A stretch of DNA of 41,805 nucleotides from Deltaproteobacteria bacterium (GTDB lineage Bacteria; Desulfobacterota; Syntrophobacteria; Syntrophobacterales; Thermodesulforhabdaceae). The position numbers were made by a program, and so were the translations under genes. Location: the NCBI GenBank assembly GCA_019309115.1, contig JAFDGW010000021.1, positions 1-41,805 on the forward strand, written 5' to 3'. Of the stretch, positions 8,981 through 16,402 are shown piece by piece. Positions within the stretch are counted from its first letter, which is position 1. Each line of letters begins with the position of its first letter. The notes under the pieces are model-generated. The model searched no databases, was not told where the DNA came from, and was given only the letters and a program-made list of their open reading frames with translations.

Positions 8981-11002
8981 TTAAACTACATCAAGAGCTC
9001 GTCTGTCTGCCATATCGAAGAGTTTGCGCTCCCTCGGTCCGGTGATACCGAGAGCTTCACGCTTCTTATCGATATGGGCGATCATCATATGAGCCATCTC
9101 AATCGGATCCTCAGCAAATCCCCACTTGCCAAGTCCCAGTTCTTCCAGTTCTTCAAAGAGATGCTTATAGAACTTCGTTCCTTTAATAGCCGGGAATGTA
9201 ACACCGAATACTGTGTAAAGACCCGATGCAACAAAGTAGTGACCAATCGAAATAGCTTTTTCACTCATCCATTCGGGCGCCGCACCTGCCGCCGGCAGAT
9301 CGGCAATACTCTCACCAAGGCCACCTGTTTTAACTATTTCGGCACAAGCAATAAGAATTCGGCTATTATCAACACATGAACCACAACCCAGCACAGGTGG
9401 CATACCAACGGTTTCGCAGACTTCGGCAAGCCCGTCACCCGCAAGCACAGCCGCATCAGGTTTCAGGAGTCCTGCCTTGGCAAGTGCAATCTGAGAACAC
9501 CCTGTTTGAACCACAAGCACATCATGCTTGATGAGCTCTTTCACCAGTTCAACATGCACCCAATCATGTCGCACACGAGGATTGGTACAACCGACAACAC
9601 CGGCTACACCTCGGATCTTGCCGTTGATGATGTTTTCATTCAAAGGTTTATAAGAAGCCCTGAAGGTACCACCCAGCATGTAATTGATATATTCATGGGA
9701 AAAACCGTGGACACCCATATCCACTCGTTGAGGAATAACTATCTTCTCAGGCCGCTTGGACTTAAACCTTTCAATCGCTTTCTCGACAATCTTGTCAGTG
9801 CACTCTCGAGGATTTTTTTCATCCAATTCAATGTGTTCTGCCCCTTCGATCCAACATCTGGGGTTGGTGGTAAACAGGTAGGTACCATAGCACTTAGCAA
9901 CCGTTGCAAGCCCTTGCTTTATGCACTGAACATCAACAGCCATAGCATCAACAGCCCCTGTTACCAGCACCGCTTCCGTGCTCATAAAGTTTCCAACATG
10001 AGGAACTCCATGACGACTCAACACCTCGGTACCAGAACAACACATTCCAGTAAGATTAATACCGGCCGCACCCGCCTCCTTGGCTTTCTCTATCAACTTC
10101 GGATCATTAACCGAATCAATCATAGATTCGAACAAGTTAGGCTCATGACCGTGGACAATAATGTTAACATGGTCTTCCTTCAAAGCACCCATGTTAACAG
10201 GAGCAACAAGGGGCTTCGGAGTACCGTACAGAATGTCAGATATCTCAGTTGCCACCATAGAACCGCCCCAGCCATCGGACAGAGCCGTCCTGGAACACTG
10301 GCGTACAATATTTTCATAATGTTGATCAACACCTATATGAGTACGGTGCATAAGCTCCATGATTTCTCTCATGGAACCACGAGGTACAATCCCGAGTTTT
10401 CGCCAGGTTTCCACCGTCTTAGGAGGCACTCGCTTAACAAAGGGGATTTCTCCCTCCACCTGAGTGTAGGTTTTCTCCAGTTCCTCACAGAGCTCCTTTG
10501 CTATCTCAAGCGTATCTCTAGGCTCTTTAACTTCAACTTCTCTACCATCCCGTTTAACCTTCTTCTTTATTTCAACCTCAATGCCTATACTCTTCGCCAC
10601 TTCACGAAGCTTCACTTCATCTTTTATCTTGTAGTCTTTGATAGTACCGTGTACTACCTCACGGAAAATATCGAGCATGCTCATACCATGGTCAGTATGA
10701 GCAGCAGCACCACTCGCAACCATTCGAGCGAAATTACGAGCTGCTATGGTGTCAATGGTAGCACCACACACACCTGTCCTAGAATAAGGATCCTTTGGAT
10801 TAAGGCGGCAAGGCCCCATTGAACAATGCTTACAACAAGCGGAATCAGCTCCAATGGGGCATGGTTTCATTTCAGCCGCACGAACGAAGGCCGTTTCCAC
10901 ACCATCTTCTGCGGCCTTCTTAAGCATCATAACGGTGGTTTCACAGATACTGAACTCATTCCAGTTGTACTCTTTTTTCTTTTTTTCCTTTGCCTCTGCC
11001 AT
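8981..11002 (-). CDS. cooS/acsA: Anaerobic Ni-containing CO dehydrogenase catalytic subunit
   Basis: Interconverts CO2 and CO at the Ni-Fe-S C-cluster, supplying CO to AcsB or oxidising CO released in acetyl-CoA breakdown. 673 residues. D-cluster Cys48 and Cys56 and B-cluster Cys57, Cys60, Cys65 and Cys79 have exactly the family spacing. C-cluster ligands are all recognisable: His in VHGHEPNLFE, Cys in TGMCCSGTE, DVQC, VVGCTNPR, QTGCSQ and GCGSCVDN, plus the basic/His pair near EKAISIGHYF. The N-terminus has a Lys run (KEKKKKEY). ATG at 11002 follows GAGGTG. It lies 67 nt after acsD and 151 nt before acsB, placing it in the ACS/CODH class. No nickel-insertion gene (cooC or acsF) accompanies it. 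Confidence 0.97.
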   Translation of the reverse strand: MAEAKEKKKKEYNWNEFSICETTVMMLKKAAEDGVETAFVRAAEMKPCPIGADSACCKHCSMGPCRLNPKDPYSRTGVCGATIDTIAARNFARMVASGAAAHTDHGMSMLDIFREVVHGTIKDYKIKDEVKLREVAKSIGIEVEIKKKVKRDGREVEVKEPRDTLEIAKELCEELEKTYTQVEGEIPFVKRVPPKTVETWRKLGIVPRGSMREIMELMHRTHIGVDQHYENIVRQCSRTALSDGWGGSMVATEISDILYGTPKPLVAPVNMGALKEDHVNIIVHGHEPNLFESMIDSVNDPKLIEKAKEAGAAGINLTGMCCSGTEVLSRHGVPHVGNFMSTEAVLVTGAVDAMAVDVQCIKQGLATVAKCYGTYLFTTNPRCWIEGAEHIELDEKNPRECTDKIVEKAIERFKSKRPEKIVIPQRVDMGVHGFSHEYINYMLGGTFRASYKPLNENIINGKIRGVAGVVGCTNPRVRHDWVHVELVKELIKHDVLVVQTGCSQIALAKAGLLKPDAAVLAGDGLAEVCETVGMPPVLGCGSCVDNSRILIACAEIVKTGGLGESIADLPAAGAAPEWMSEKAISIGHYFVASGLYTVFGVTFPAIKGTKFYKHLFEELEELGLGKWGFAEDPIEMAHMMIAHIDKKREALGITGPRERKLFDMADRRALDVV

Positions 11003-11069
11003 GTTACACCTCTTCTCCCCTTCTGGGGTTTATTGTAATTACCCTGTTTCCTCCAGAACCAAAATCCAC

Positions 11070-12017
11070 CTAAGCCATCATCTTCTCAATGTAACTCTTA
11101 ACAAGCTTAACCGAATCGGGGTGCCTCAGAATAAGAATGTCCGATCCGGCAAGCAGGAAACATATAGCTGTAATAGCTTCCATCAAGACAGCCCTGGTCT
11201 TTGGATCCCCAAGCTCAGGCGCTTCTTCTGCAGTCTGACCAGCTTCCTTTGTTTTCCACACCTCGATACCAATGTTGTTCACCATCGGATTGGCCAGTTT
11301 ATCATCACCTTGAGTCAATGCCGCCTGGGTAATACGCTCCATGACCGAATATGAGTACTCCATCCCGTATCCGAGAGCACCAGTTGTCGGATCTATGAGG
11401 ATTTTATCTTCCTTAACGCCAAGATTGCCTAACAATACATTCAACTGCTTTGCGAGATTCACATCAATGGGAGTAGATGCCACAACCACATGATCATACC
11501 CCATGCACGCTGCACCGATTTGTTTATGATCGCCTTCCTCAACGGGCGCTAGGGCAAGATTCTTGCCAGAGCACTGCTCTGCCACCAGACGCATAACTTC
11601 AGTATCCTTTTCGTGACTTGCAACTCCCCAGACAATCACCGGCACATCAACCGCATCAACAACCTTTTTTACAACAGCGGCTACTTCCTCAGCAGGCTTG
11701 TCGTCAGCATTAGGATCGGCGCTTCTGGTCTGCAAAGCAACAATTTCCGCACCGTACTCGTCCACGCATTTCTTTGCCCACGCTACAGGGTCACCCAAAA
11801 CATCCTTAAAAGGCTCTTTTGCTGTTTCAGGCCAATCGTCCCCAGGATCTTTATCCCACACCTCCATTGCTATCCGCGGCGGATGGGGCATTTCACCTTC
11901 AAATGTGTAAAAAGGGAAACAAGACCTTCCCCCCACGGTGACAGCCTTATCTCCGGTTCCGATAGTTACTTCCCGGATTGCTCCTGTATATTTCTGCTTT
12001 GTCGGTTCGAAAGCCAA
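11070..12017 (-). CDS. acsD: Corrinoid/iron-sulfur protein small (delta) subunit
   Basis: Partner of AcsC in the heterodimeric methyl carrier. 315 residues, the usual size. TIM-barrel features include the opening IREVTIGTGDKAVTVGG, then MPHPPRIAMEVWD, GAEIVALQTRSADPN and VIVWGVAS. The start is TTG at 12017, preceded by AGGAGG 7 nt upstream; no ATG in this frame is near a ribosome site. It is the first gene of the acs operon, whereas acsD often follows acsC elsewhere. Its leader of more than 100 nt contains possible secondary structure (GGTTAC near 12092 could pair with GTAACC just upstream of the ribosome site). Confidence 0.95.
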   Translation of the reverse strand: MAFEPTKQKYTGAIREVTIGTGDKAVTVGGRSCFPFYTFEGEMPHPPRIAMEVWDKDPGDDWPETAKEPFKDVLGDPVAWAKKCVDEYGAEIVALQTRSADPNADDKPAEEVAAVVKKVVDAVDVPVIVWGVASHEKDTEVMRLVAEQCSGKNLALAPVEEGDHKQIGAACMGYDHVVVASTPIDVNLAKQLNVLLGNLGVKEDKILIDPTTGALGYGMEYSYSVMERITQAALTQGDDKLANPMVNNIGIEVWKTKEAGQTAEEAPELGDPKTRAVLMEAITAICFLLAGSDILILRHPDSVKLVKSYIEKMMA

Positions 12018-12120
12018 GGCTATACCTCCTTTCTGGTTACCTTTTGATTTTGCCCATTATTACCCATGCCTCCAATTACCATCTACATCACGTAACCTTT
12101 CCCCTCGTCTCGCCCCTCAG

Positions 12121-12159
12121 AAATAAAAGAAAAGCCTGAGCCTACCTCGAAGCCCAGGC
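12121..12159 (-). terminator. Intrinsic terminator in front of acsD (possible attenuator)
   Basis: 10-bp stem with two G-U pairs (12159-12150 with 12143-12134 on the - strand) and a CGAGGT loop, followed by TTTTCTTTTATTT. It lies 211 nt after the stop of the 175-residue gene and 104 nt before the acsD start. It either ends the upstream small-gene transcript or, if the acs promoter is the TTGACA site near 12330, attenuates the acs operon. Confidence 0.8.
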
Positions 12160-12303
12160 CATCCGAGTTAATGCAGAAAAAATTTACTTTCTCTATCAAC
12201 CTGTGGAACAGATTGATTCTTCTCTCTAACTCTTTGTGACTTCATGCACTCTACTCGATTACCAAGCCAACACAGCCTATTAAGCTATTCTCCAGTCTCT
12301 AAT

Positions 12304-12332
12304 CCTTTAAAGAATTCCCATTTCTGTGTCAA
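12304..12332 (-). promoter_or_regulatory. Candidate sigma-70 promoter upstream of the acs operon
   Basis: On the - strand, a perfect TTGACA (12332-12327), a 17-nt spacer and TAAAGG (12309-12304). The -10 element is poor. Transcription would start near 12297 and give a leader of about 280 nt including a 9-bp hairpin (12195-12217) and the terminator at 12134-12159. The 353-nt stretch 12018-12370 holds no gene. I looked for cobalamin and THF riboswitch cores in it and saw neither. Confidence 0.4.
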
Positions 12333-12370
12333 GCCAAATTCTTGTGAATGAAGATTCAAATTCCCAATTT

Positions 12371-12898
12371 TCAAAAACCAAGAGGGATAATTCTGTCTTT
12401 TTTAGCATCAGACAAAGTTCTTATAACGGGATCGTGCTTTTTTTCACGATGTATCTTTTCAATAACAAGCTTGTCCCCCTTCCATACCAGCCTCACGGTG
12501 TGATAAGGTGCGCACAAAATTGCTTGCTCTTTTGGTAATCGATGCCAGGTAAAATGTTCCACAAGTTTACGGGACCAGTGGGATGGATAATAATCATAAG
12601 GGTTAAATTCAAAGCACCCGCTAAAGAGGATTGAACGAACAACAACATGGCGAGGTGGAGCCGGTATGGCTTTTCTTAGCCGGTATTCTACGATCTTTTT
12701 TTGAGCATTTGTAATTTCTTCCGAAACTATCTGTGTCGGAAAAATATCTCCATCAGGATCTTTGCCGAAATTTCTTCTGACACTTATCACATCTAGCAAA
12801 TCCTTTAGTACCTTCCTGGTGTCCCAAAAATCCAAATCGGTGTATAAGTGAAATTTGTATCCCCTCTTTCTGGGATGCGCATAAAGTATCTTAGCCAT
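12371..12898 (-). CDS. Hypothetical protein, 175 residues
   Basis: I do not recognise the family. The protein is basic, soluble and rich in Lys, Arg, His and aromatic residues (for example HPRKRGYKFHLYTDLDFWDTRK and EHFTWHRLPKEQAILCAPYHTVRLVWKGDK), with no signal peptide, membrane segment or cysteine motif. ATG at 12898 has only a weak ribosome site. It starts 34 nt after the 115-residue gene and probably shares its transcript. It is unlikely to be a shadow frame because no other long frame competes here. Confidence 0.7.
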   Translation of the reverse strand: MAKILYAHPRKRGYKFHLYTDLDFWDTRKVLKDLLDVISVRRNFGKDPDGDIFPTQIVSEEITNAQKKIVEYRLRKAIPAPPRHVVVRSILFSGCFEFNPYDYYPSHWSRKLVEHFTWHRLPKEQAILCAPYHTVRLVWKGDKLVIEKIHREKKHDPVIRTLSDAKKDRIIPLGF

Positions 12899-12932
12899 TG
12901 CCTTATAACCTTTCTACCACACATTATCTACA

Positions 12933-13280
12933 TCATCTACATCCGCAGCCACAGCCACAACCATCACCATCCTTATCGCCTCCAAGATAACCAATGAATT
13001 CAATTTGATACCGCTCAACTAGGTTCTTAATCTCTTCACTATAAACAAAATGAATTAGGTATTCAGCTACCGAGGGTACTCTGTCAACAACGGGTTTTAC
13101 TACCTCTTCTAGAGCAACATAATTAGAAGATACACAAAGCGTATCCAAGAATTCTTTGTCCTCAGAGCTTAAAATACAAAAAGGAAACCACGAACCTTTA
13201 GCGCCCTTTAAAAATGCTACGTAAAAGGTTTTCCAAGGCTGCGTACGTTCTACGAATTCTTCAAACTTCATGATTTCCAT
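12933..13280 (-). CDS. Hypothetical protein with Gly-Cys repeat tail, 115 residues
   Basis: No family recognised. The body (residues 1-100) is a soluble alpha/beta-looking sequence: MEIMKFEEFVERTQPWK, then CILSSEDKEFLDTLCVSS. The last twelve residues are DGDGCGCGCGCR, four cysteines alternating with glycines after an acidic DKDGDG turn. Such a tail suggests metal binding or a redox or thioether-linked function, but this is inference. ATG at 13280 follows GGAGGG by 6 nt. It is the first gene of a two-gene unit with the 175-residue gene and is divergent from the Arg-rich/rdgC pair. Confidence 0.75.
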   Translation of the reverse strand: MEIMKFEEFVERTQPWKTFYVAFLKGAKGSWFPFCILSSEDKEFLDTLCVSSNYVALEEVVKPVVDRVPSVAEYLIHFVYSEEIKNLVERYQIEFIGYLGGDKDGDGCGCGCGCR

Positions 13281-13353
13281 ACCAATCCCTCCATTTAATG
13301 GATTTCATAACCCCAAACTTCCATGCAGGCAACCTTTTAAATCTAGAGTTTCA

Positions 13354-13382
13354 TTGACTTCACCGTGTCCTTTGGGTTAAAC
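13354..13382 (+). promoter_or_regulatory. Promoter for the Arg-rich small gene and rdgC-like gene
   Basis: TTGACT (13354-13359), a 17-nt spacer and TTAAAC (13377-13382) on the + strand, ending 49 nt before the ATG at 13432. The spacing is ideal and the -10 is moderate. The same 151-nt divergent region must also hold the promoter for the - strand gene at 13280; TTGCCT and TTATGA with 16-nt spacing are a weak candidate. Confidence 0.5.
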
Positions 13383-13431
13383 CATGGCCGTTCTGAAATA
13401 GGGTTGAAAGATTATCAATCGGGAGGATAGC

Positions 13432-13584
13432 ATGGCAAGACACAAGAAGATAGAAAGAAGACGCGAAATAGAACGGAGGAGGCGTCGAAGACGGAAAAGG
13501 ATGAAAATGCGGGCAAGAATGATGAGAGAACAGGAACTATCGGTGGTCGCAACCGATGAAAAGCCTTTGGAGTCCGAAAACTAA
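13432..13584 (+). CDS. Arg-rich small basic protein, 50 residues
   Basis: A short gene with a strong ribosome site (GGGAGG, 5 nt before ATG at 13432) and TAA at 13582-13584. Residues 1-31 are extremely basic (MARHKKIERRREIERRRR continuing with more Arg and Lys) with i/i+4 Glu-Arg spacing that predicts one charged helix; the last 18 residues (ELSVVATDEKPLESEN) are acidic and probably disordered. The charge pattern suggests nucleic-acid or ribosome binding, which is inference. The next gene starts 15 nt downstream, so it is probably cotranscribed with the RdgC-like gene. I know no named family for it. Confidence 0.7.
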   Translation: MARHKKIERRREIERRRRRRRKRMKMRARMMREQELSVVATDEKPLESEN

Positions 13585-13599
13585 AAGGAAGAAATAAGT

Positions 13600-14721
13600 A
13601 TGGGGCTTAAAAGCGGTAGCGTCAATGTCACCTTTTTTTATGTTCCAGAGCCTCTGACAGAAGATTTCTGGAATTTTATACACGAAAAGCTTACGGAAGG
13701 TAGGTTTCGTCCGTGTAGCAATGATGACGTTTCCTGTCATGGATTCACAACCTGGGAGGACATTTTCAGTGTTGATTTTGAAGATCTGGGCTATCGTAAA
13801 GGCGAATATTTGGCCTTTTCTTTCAGGCTGGATAAAAAAAAGGTCCCTCCCATGGTTGTAAAACAACACCTGAAAGAAGAAGAAAAAAGGTTTTTTGAAG
13901 AAAAGAAACGTCCACCATCAAAAAAGGAGAAGCAGTTCTTAAGAGAAACTGTCGAAAAGAAACTCCTGAAAAAGGCTTTTTCCTGTCCAATGGGGTTTGA
14001 GATTGTCTGGAATCCCATGAATCATGAAATGATGGCCGGCACCACGTCGCAGGGACTTCTTGAGGCTTATCTTGAGCATTTCGAGCGCACCTTTCGTCTA
14101 TATCCGATACCCCTTTATCACCTTCAGTGGGCTATTTATATGGACGGAATTCCAAAATCTTTGAAGGATTCTATATCACAAATGATAAACCCGTCGTCCC
14201 CATCCGCAATCAAAGAGGGTCGCTTCATAGGTTATGATTTTCTACTCTGGTTGTGGTACATATCGGAAAAGGGTGAGAATGCAGTGGACATCCACGATAA
14301 TAAAAAGGCTTTCATTAATTTAGGCGACAAACTTGTGCTGACCGATCCAAAAGAAGGTAAAGAGCGAACCGTGTGCACAACCCCCAGTCACCGGCTGGAA
14401 GAAGCACGTCTTGCCCTCGCAAAAGGAAAGCAACTAGACGAAGCTCAGTGGGTTGTATCCGTTGATGACAGGGACTATTCATTTTTACTGGACGCTTCCC
14501 TGTGGACCCTGAGAAATCTAAAGCTCCCCATGACCGATAAAAAGTACGATCCCAACGATCCAGATGGTTACTTCTTTGAACGCATCTTCCTCCTAGAAGA
14601 ACTTCGGCAAGTTTTGACTGAATTTTACGGCAAATTTTTAAGGCTTAGATTTGACAGCGCCTGGGGCACTGATGTCATGCCGCATATCAGTGAATGGGTG
14701 AACTTGATTCAAAGAGTCTGA
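13600..14721 (+). CDS. rdgC: RdgC-like recombination-associated protein
   Basis: 373 residues; E. coli RdgC, a ring-shaped DNA-binding protein that restrains RecA, has 303. The resemblance is strongest in the first 140 residues: a short beta-strand opening, then GRFRPCSNDD, the LAFSFRLDKKKVPPMVVKQHL segment, and the basic helix KKEKQFLRETVEKKLLKKAF, which match the conserved order of the RdgC family (solvent-exposed ring strand, V-V-x-x-x-L, K-x-E-x-x-x-L-R). The C-terminal 200 residues are more divergent (for example LWTLRNLKLPMTDKKYD). There is no signal peptide. It follows the Arg-rich gene by 15 nt, and its 3' end overlaps the convergent pseudokinase gene by 13 nt. I am fairly but not fully sure of the family. 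Confidence 0.72.
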   Translation: MGLKSGSVNVTFFYVPEPLTEDFWNFIHEKLTEGRFRPCSNDDVSCHGFTTWEDIFSVDFEDLGYRKGEYLAFSFRLDKKKVPPMVVKQHLKEEEKRFFEEKKRPPSKKEKQFLRETVEKKLLKKAFSCPMGFEIVWNPMNHEMMAGTTSQGLLEAYLEHFERTFRLYPIPLYHLQWAIYMDGIPKSLKDSISQMINPSSPSAIKEGRFIGYDFLLWLWYISEKGENAVDIHDNKKAFINLGDKLVLTDPKEGKERTVCTTPSHRLEEARLALAKGKQLDEAQWVVSVDDRDYSFLLDASLWTLRNLKLPMTDKKYDPNDPDGYFFERIFLLEELRQVLTEFYGKFLRLRFDSAWGTDVMPHISEWVNLIQRV

Positions 14722-16382
14722 GTTTCTTTACCACCTGTAGAACTGTGCAATACACCATATTCCTTGAACAGCTCAAAGACTCGATGTGCTCCTCCTAAGA
14801 ATCTTTCTATGGAAAGCAATATCTGTGTTGAACTACGCCAGCGTTTTTGAGGTCTAACCTCAAGGCACTTCATGATTATTTCGTTAAGTTCTTCGGGCAT
14901 ATCGGGACGACAGACCTGAGGCGGTATGGGCTTTTGAGCACAATGTAAAATCTCACACTCCTCCACAGACTCACCTTGAAAAGGGTTTATTCCCGTCAAC
15001 AGCTCATAAAAAATAACCCCAAAGCTATAAACATCGGTGCACACTTGAGACCGTTTTTCTCCCCACAAATACGTTCTGAACTGCTCTGGCGCCTTATAAG
15101 GAAGAATTCCAAGAGGTAGGTTGCGGGGATTGGTGTATTTACCACACCGACTTCTAAATAGTTTCCACAGTCCCCCCAAAGCAACCTTAACTCCTATGGA
15201 ATTTCTTAACATTATCCGCGACGGACGAAGGTCCAAGTGATATATTTTACGTTTTTGCTTATCTCGTCCCAGATGTGTGTGGAGATATCCAATTCCCTCT
15301 AGAATTTGATATGCAATCAGGCACGCTTCTTCATAAGAAGGTTGGGGATTCTCTGACATGTATTCTATAAGTGTTTTTTCATAATAATCGCGCACTATGA
15401 AAAAAAGATTATCCAACATCGCCACATCATAAGGAATATCAACATAATCGCTCATCATCATTTTGCAAACATGCGCCCATTCGATTATATCCATTATGGA
15501 AAGGCAATCCCGCCATGGGATCATAAATGTATCAGCAGCATAAGTTTTGCCCGTTTGCTTACAGAAAACTTCAAAAACAGCCCTTGTTCGACCTATGTGC
15601 AAGAACTCCCTGATTTCATACTCGAATATATCACCTGCCAAGGTCCATCCATTATTAGCATCGCTCCAGGAATTGGCCACTCTACCGACGAAATTGTAAA
15701 GTGTGCTAACGTGTTCAGACACAAAGGCTTCTGAAAATCCGGTCCACTTAGTATGTTCACCCGCTACCTGAGGAATTTTCTCCTTTCTAGCCATTCTATT
15801 GCGAAATTTTTTCTGCTGGCATCTTGACATCTTGGCTAGCAAACGTTCCCTATCTTCAGGGCGGAGGCCGGGCTGGGAATAAACAGTTTCATAATATTTT
15901 AATGCTTCCGACCATTTCTCGGAGTTGGCAGCACAATCTCCACACAACTCATAACACTCTTCCAACCGGTAGCCCGTCGCAGCAACAGCCTTTAAAACAT
16001 CTATAGCTCGATCCCAATCGTGGATCTGCATCAATGTCTTGGCATACTGGAACTGGGATTCTGGATCGCTTTCCTGATCCTCTATGGTAACTTCAAACGA
16101 AGCGATCTCTGACTTGCCATCCCCATCTTCAGTTCCATTCACTTGAACCGCATCTTTGACACCCACAGACCAGGGTGCAATCGACTCAATAACTTTTATG
16201 TACCTAGCCTTTTCCTCCTGGCTTAGATCGCTTTTCGCTATTTCCTCACACAAAGCCACTGCTAAATCCTGAGCAGCATCCTCTAAACCCTGGGATGCAT
16301 AAACTTCCAATTCAGCAAGTTTTTCTTTCAAATGCTCACGAATATCATTACTCATAGCACTACTTACACAATTGATATCCAC
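14709..16382 (-). CDS. TPR-repeat protein with C-terminal protein-kinase-like (pseudokinase) domain
   Basis: 557 residues. Residues about 105-190 contain TPR-like helices (FQYAKTLMQIHDWDRAIDVLK, CGDCAANSEKWSEALKYYETV). Residues about 250-530 have a Ser/Thr kinase fold: YHLDLRPSRIML in place of HRDLKPxNIL (Asp384 kept), YKAPEQF for the APE motif, and TDVYSFGVIFYELLTGINPF for helix F. The ATP-site Lys of the VAIK strand appears as Asp (YAADTF, Asp284) and the DFG Asp is absent (ALGGLWKLF), so catalysis is doubtful. There is no membrane segment. The start is GTG at 16382 without a clear ribosome site; ATG at 16355 is an alternative. Last gene of the gspG-mglB-mglA operon, 20 nt after the CheW-like gene. 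Confidence 0.85.
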   Translation of the reverse strand: MDINCVSSAMSNDIREHLKEKLAELEVYASQGLEDAAQDLAVALCEEIAKSDLSQEEKARYIKVIESIAPWSVGVKDAVQVNGTEDGDGKSEIASFEVTIEDQESDPESQFQYAKTLMQIHDWDRAIDVLKAVAATGYRLEECYELCGDCAANSEKWSEALKYYETVYSQPGLRPEDRERLLAKMSRCQQKKFRNRMARKEKIPQVAGEHTKWTGFSEAFVSEHVSTLYNFVGRVANSWSDANNGWTLAGDIFEYEIREFLHIGRTRAVFEVFCKQTGKTYAADTFMIPWRDCLSIMDIIEWAHVCKMMMSDYVDIPYDVAMLDNLFFIVRDYYEKTLIEYMSENPQPSYEEACLIAYQILEGIGYLHTHLGRDKQKRKIYHLDLRPSRIMLRNSIGVKVALGGLWKLFRSRCGKYTNPRNLPLGILPYKAPEQFRTYLWGEKRSQVCTDVYSFGVIFYELLTGINPFQGESVEECEILHCAQKPIPPQVCRPDMPEELNEIIMKCLEVRPQKRWRSSTQILLSIERFLGGAHRVFELFKEYGVLHSSTGGKETQTL

Positions 16383-16402
16383 CGTTAGCTTGATAGCTGC
16401 CT

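Noticed and set aside
9506-10822. 438-codon + strand open frame antisense to cooS
   Set aside because: It lies wholly inside cooS, which has every metal-ligand motif. The antisense translation has no recognisable domain and a composition typical of a mirrored coding frame.
12060-12110. Second sigma-54 promoter before acsD (TGGTAATTGGAGGC)
   Set aside because: The GG to GC distance is one base too short and the surrounding bases do not match.
12018-12300. Cobalamin or tetrahydrofolate riboswitch in the acs leader
   Set aside because: The operon uses both cofactors, but neither conserved core could be found on the - strand.
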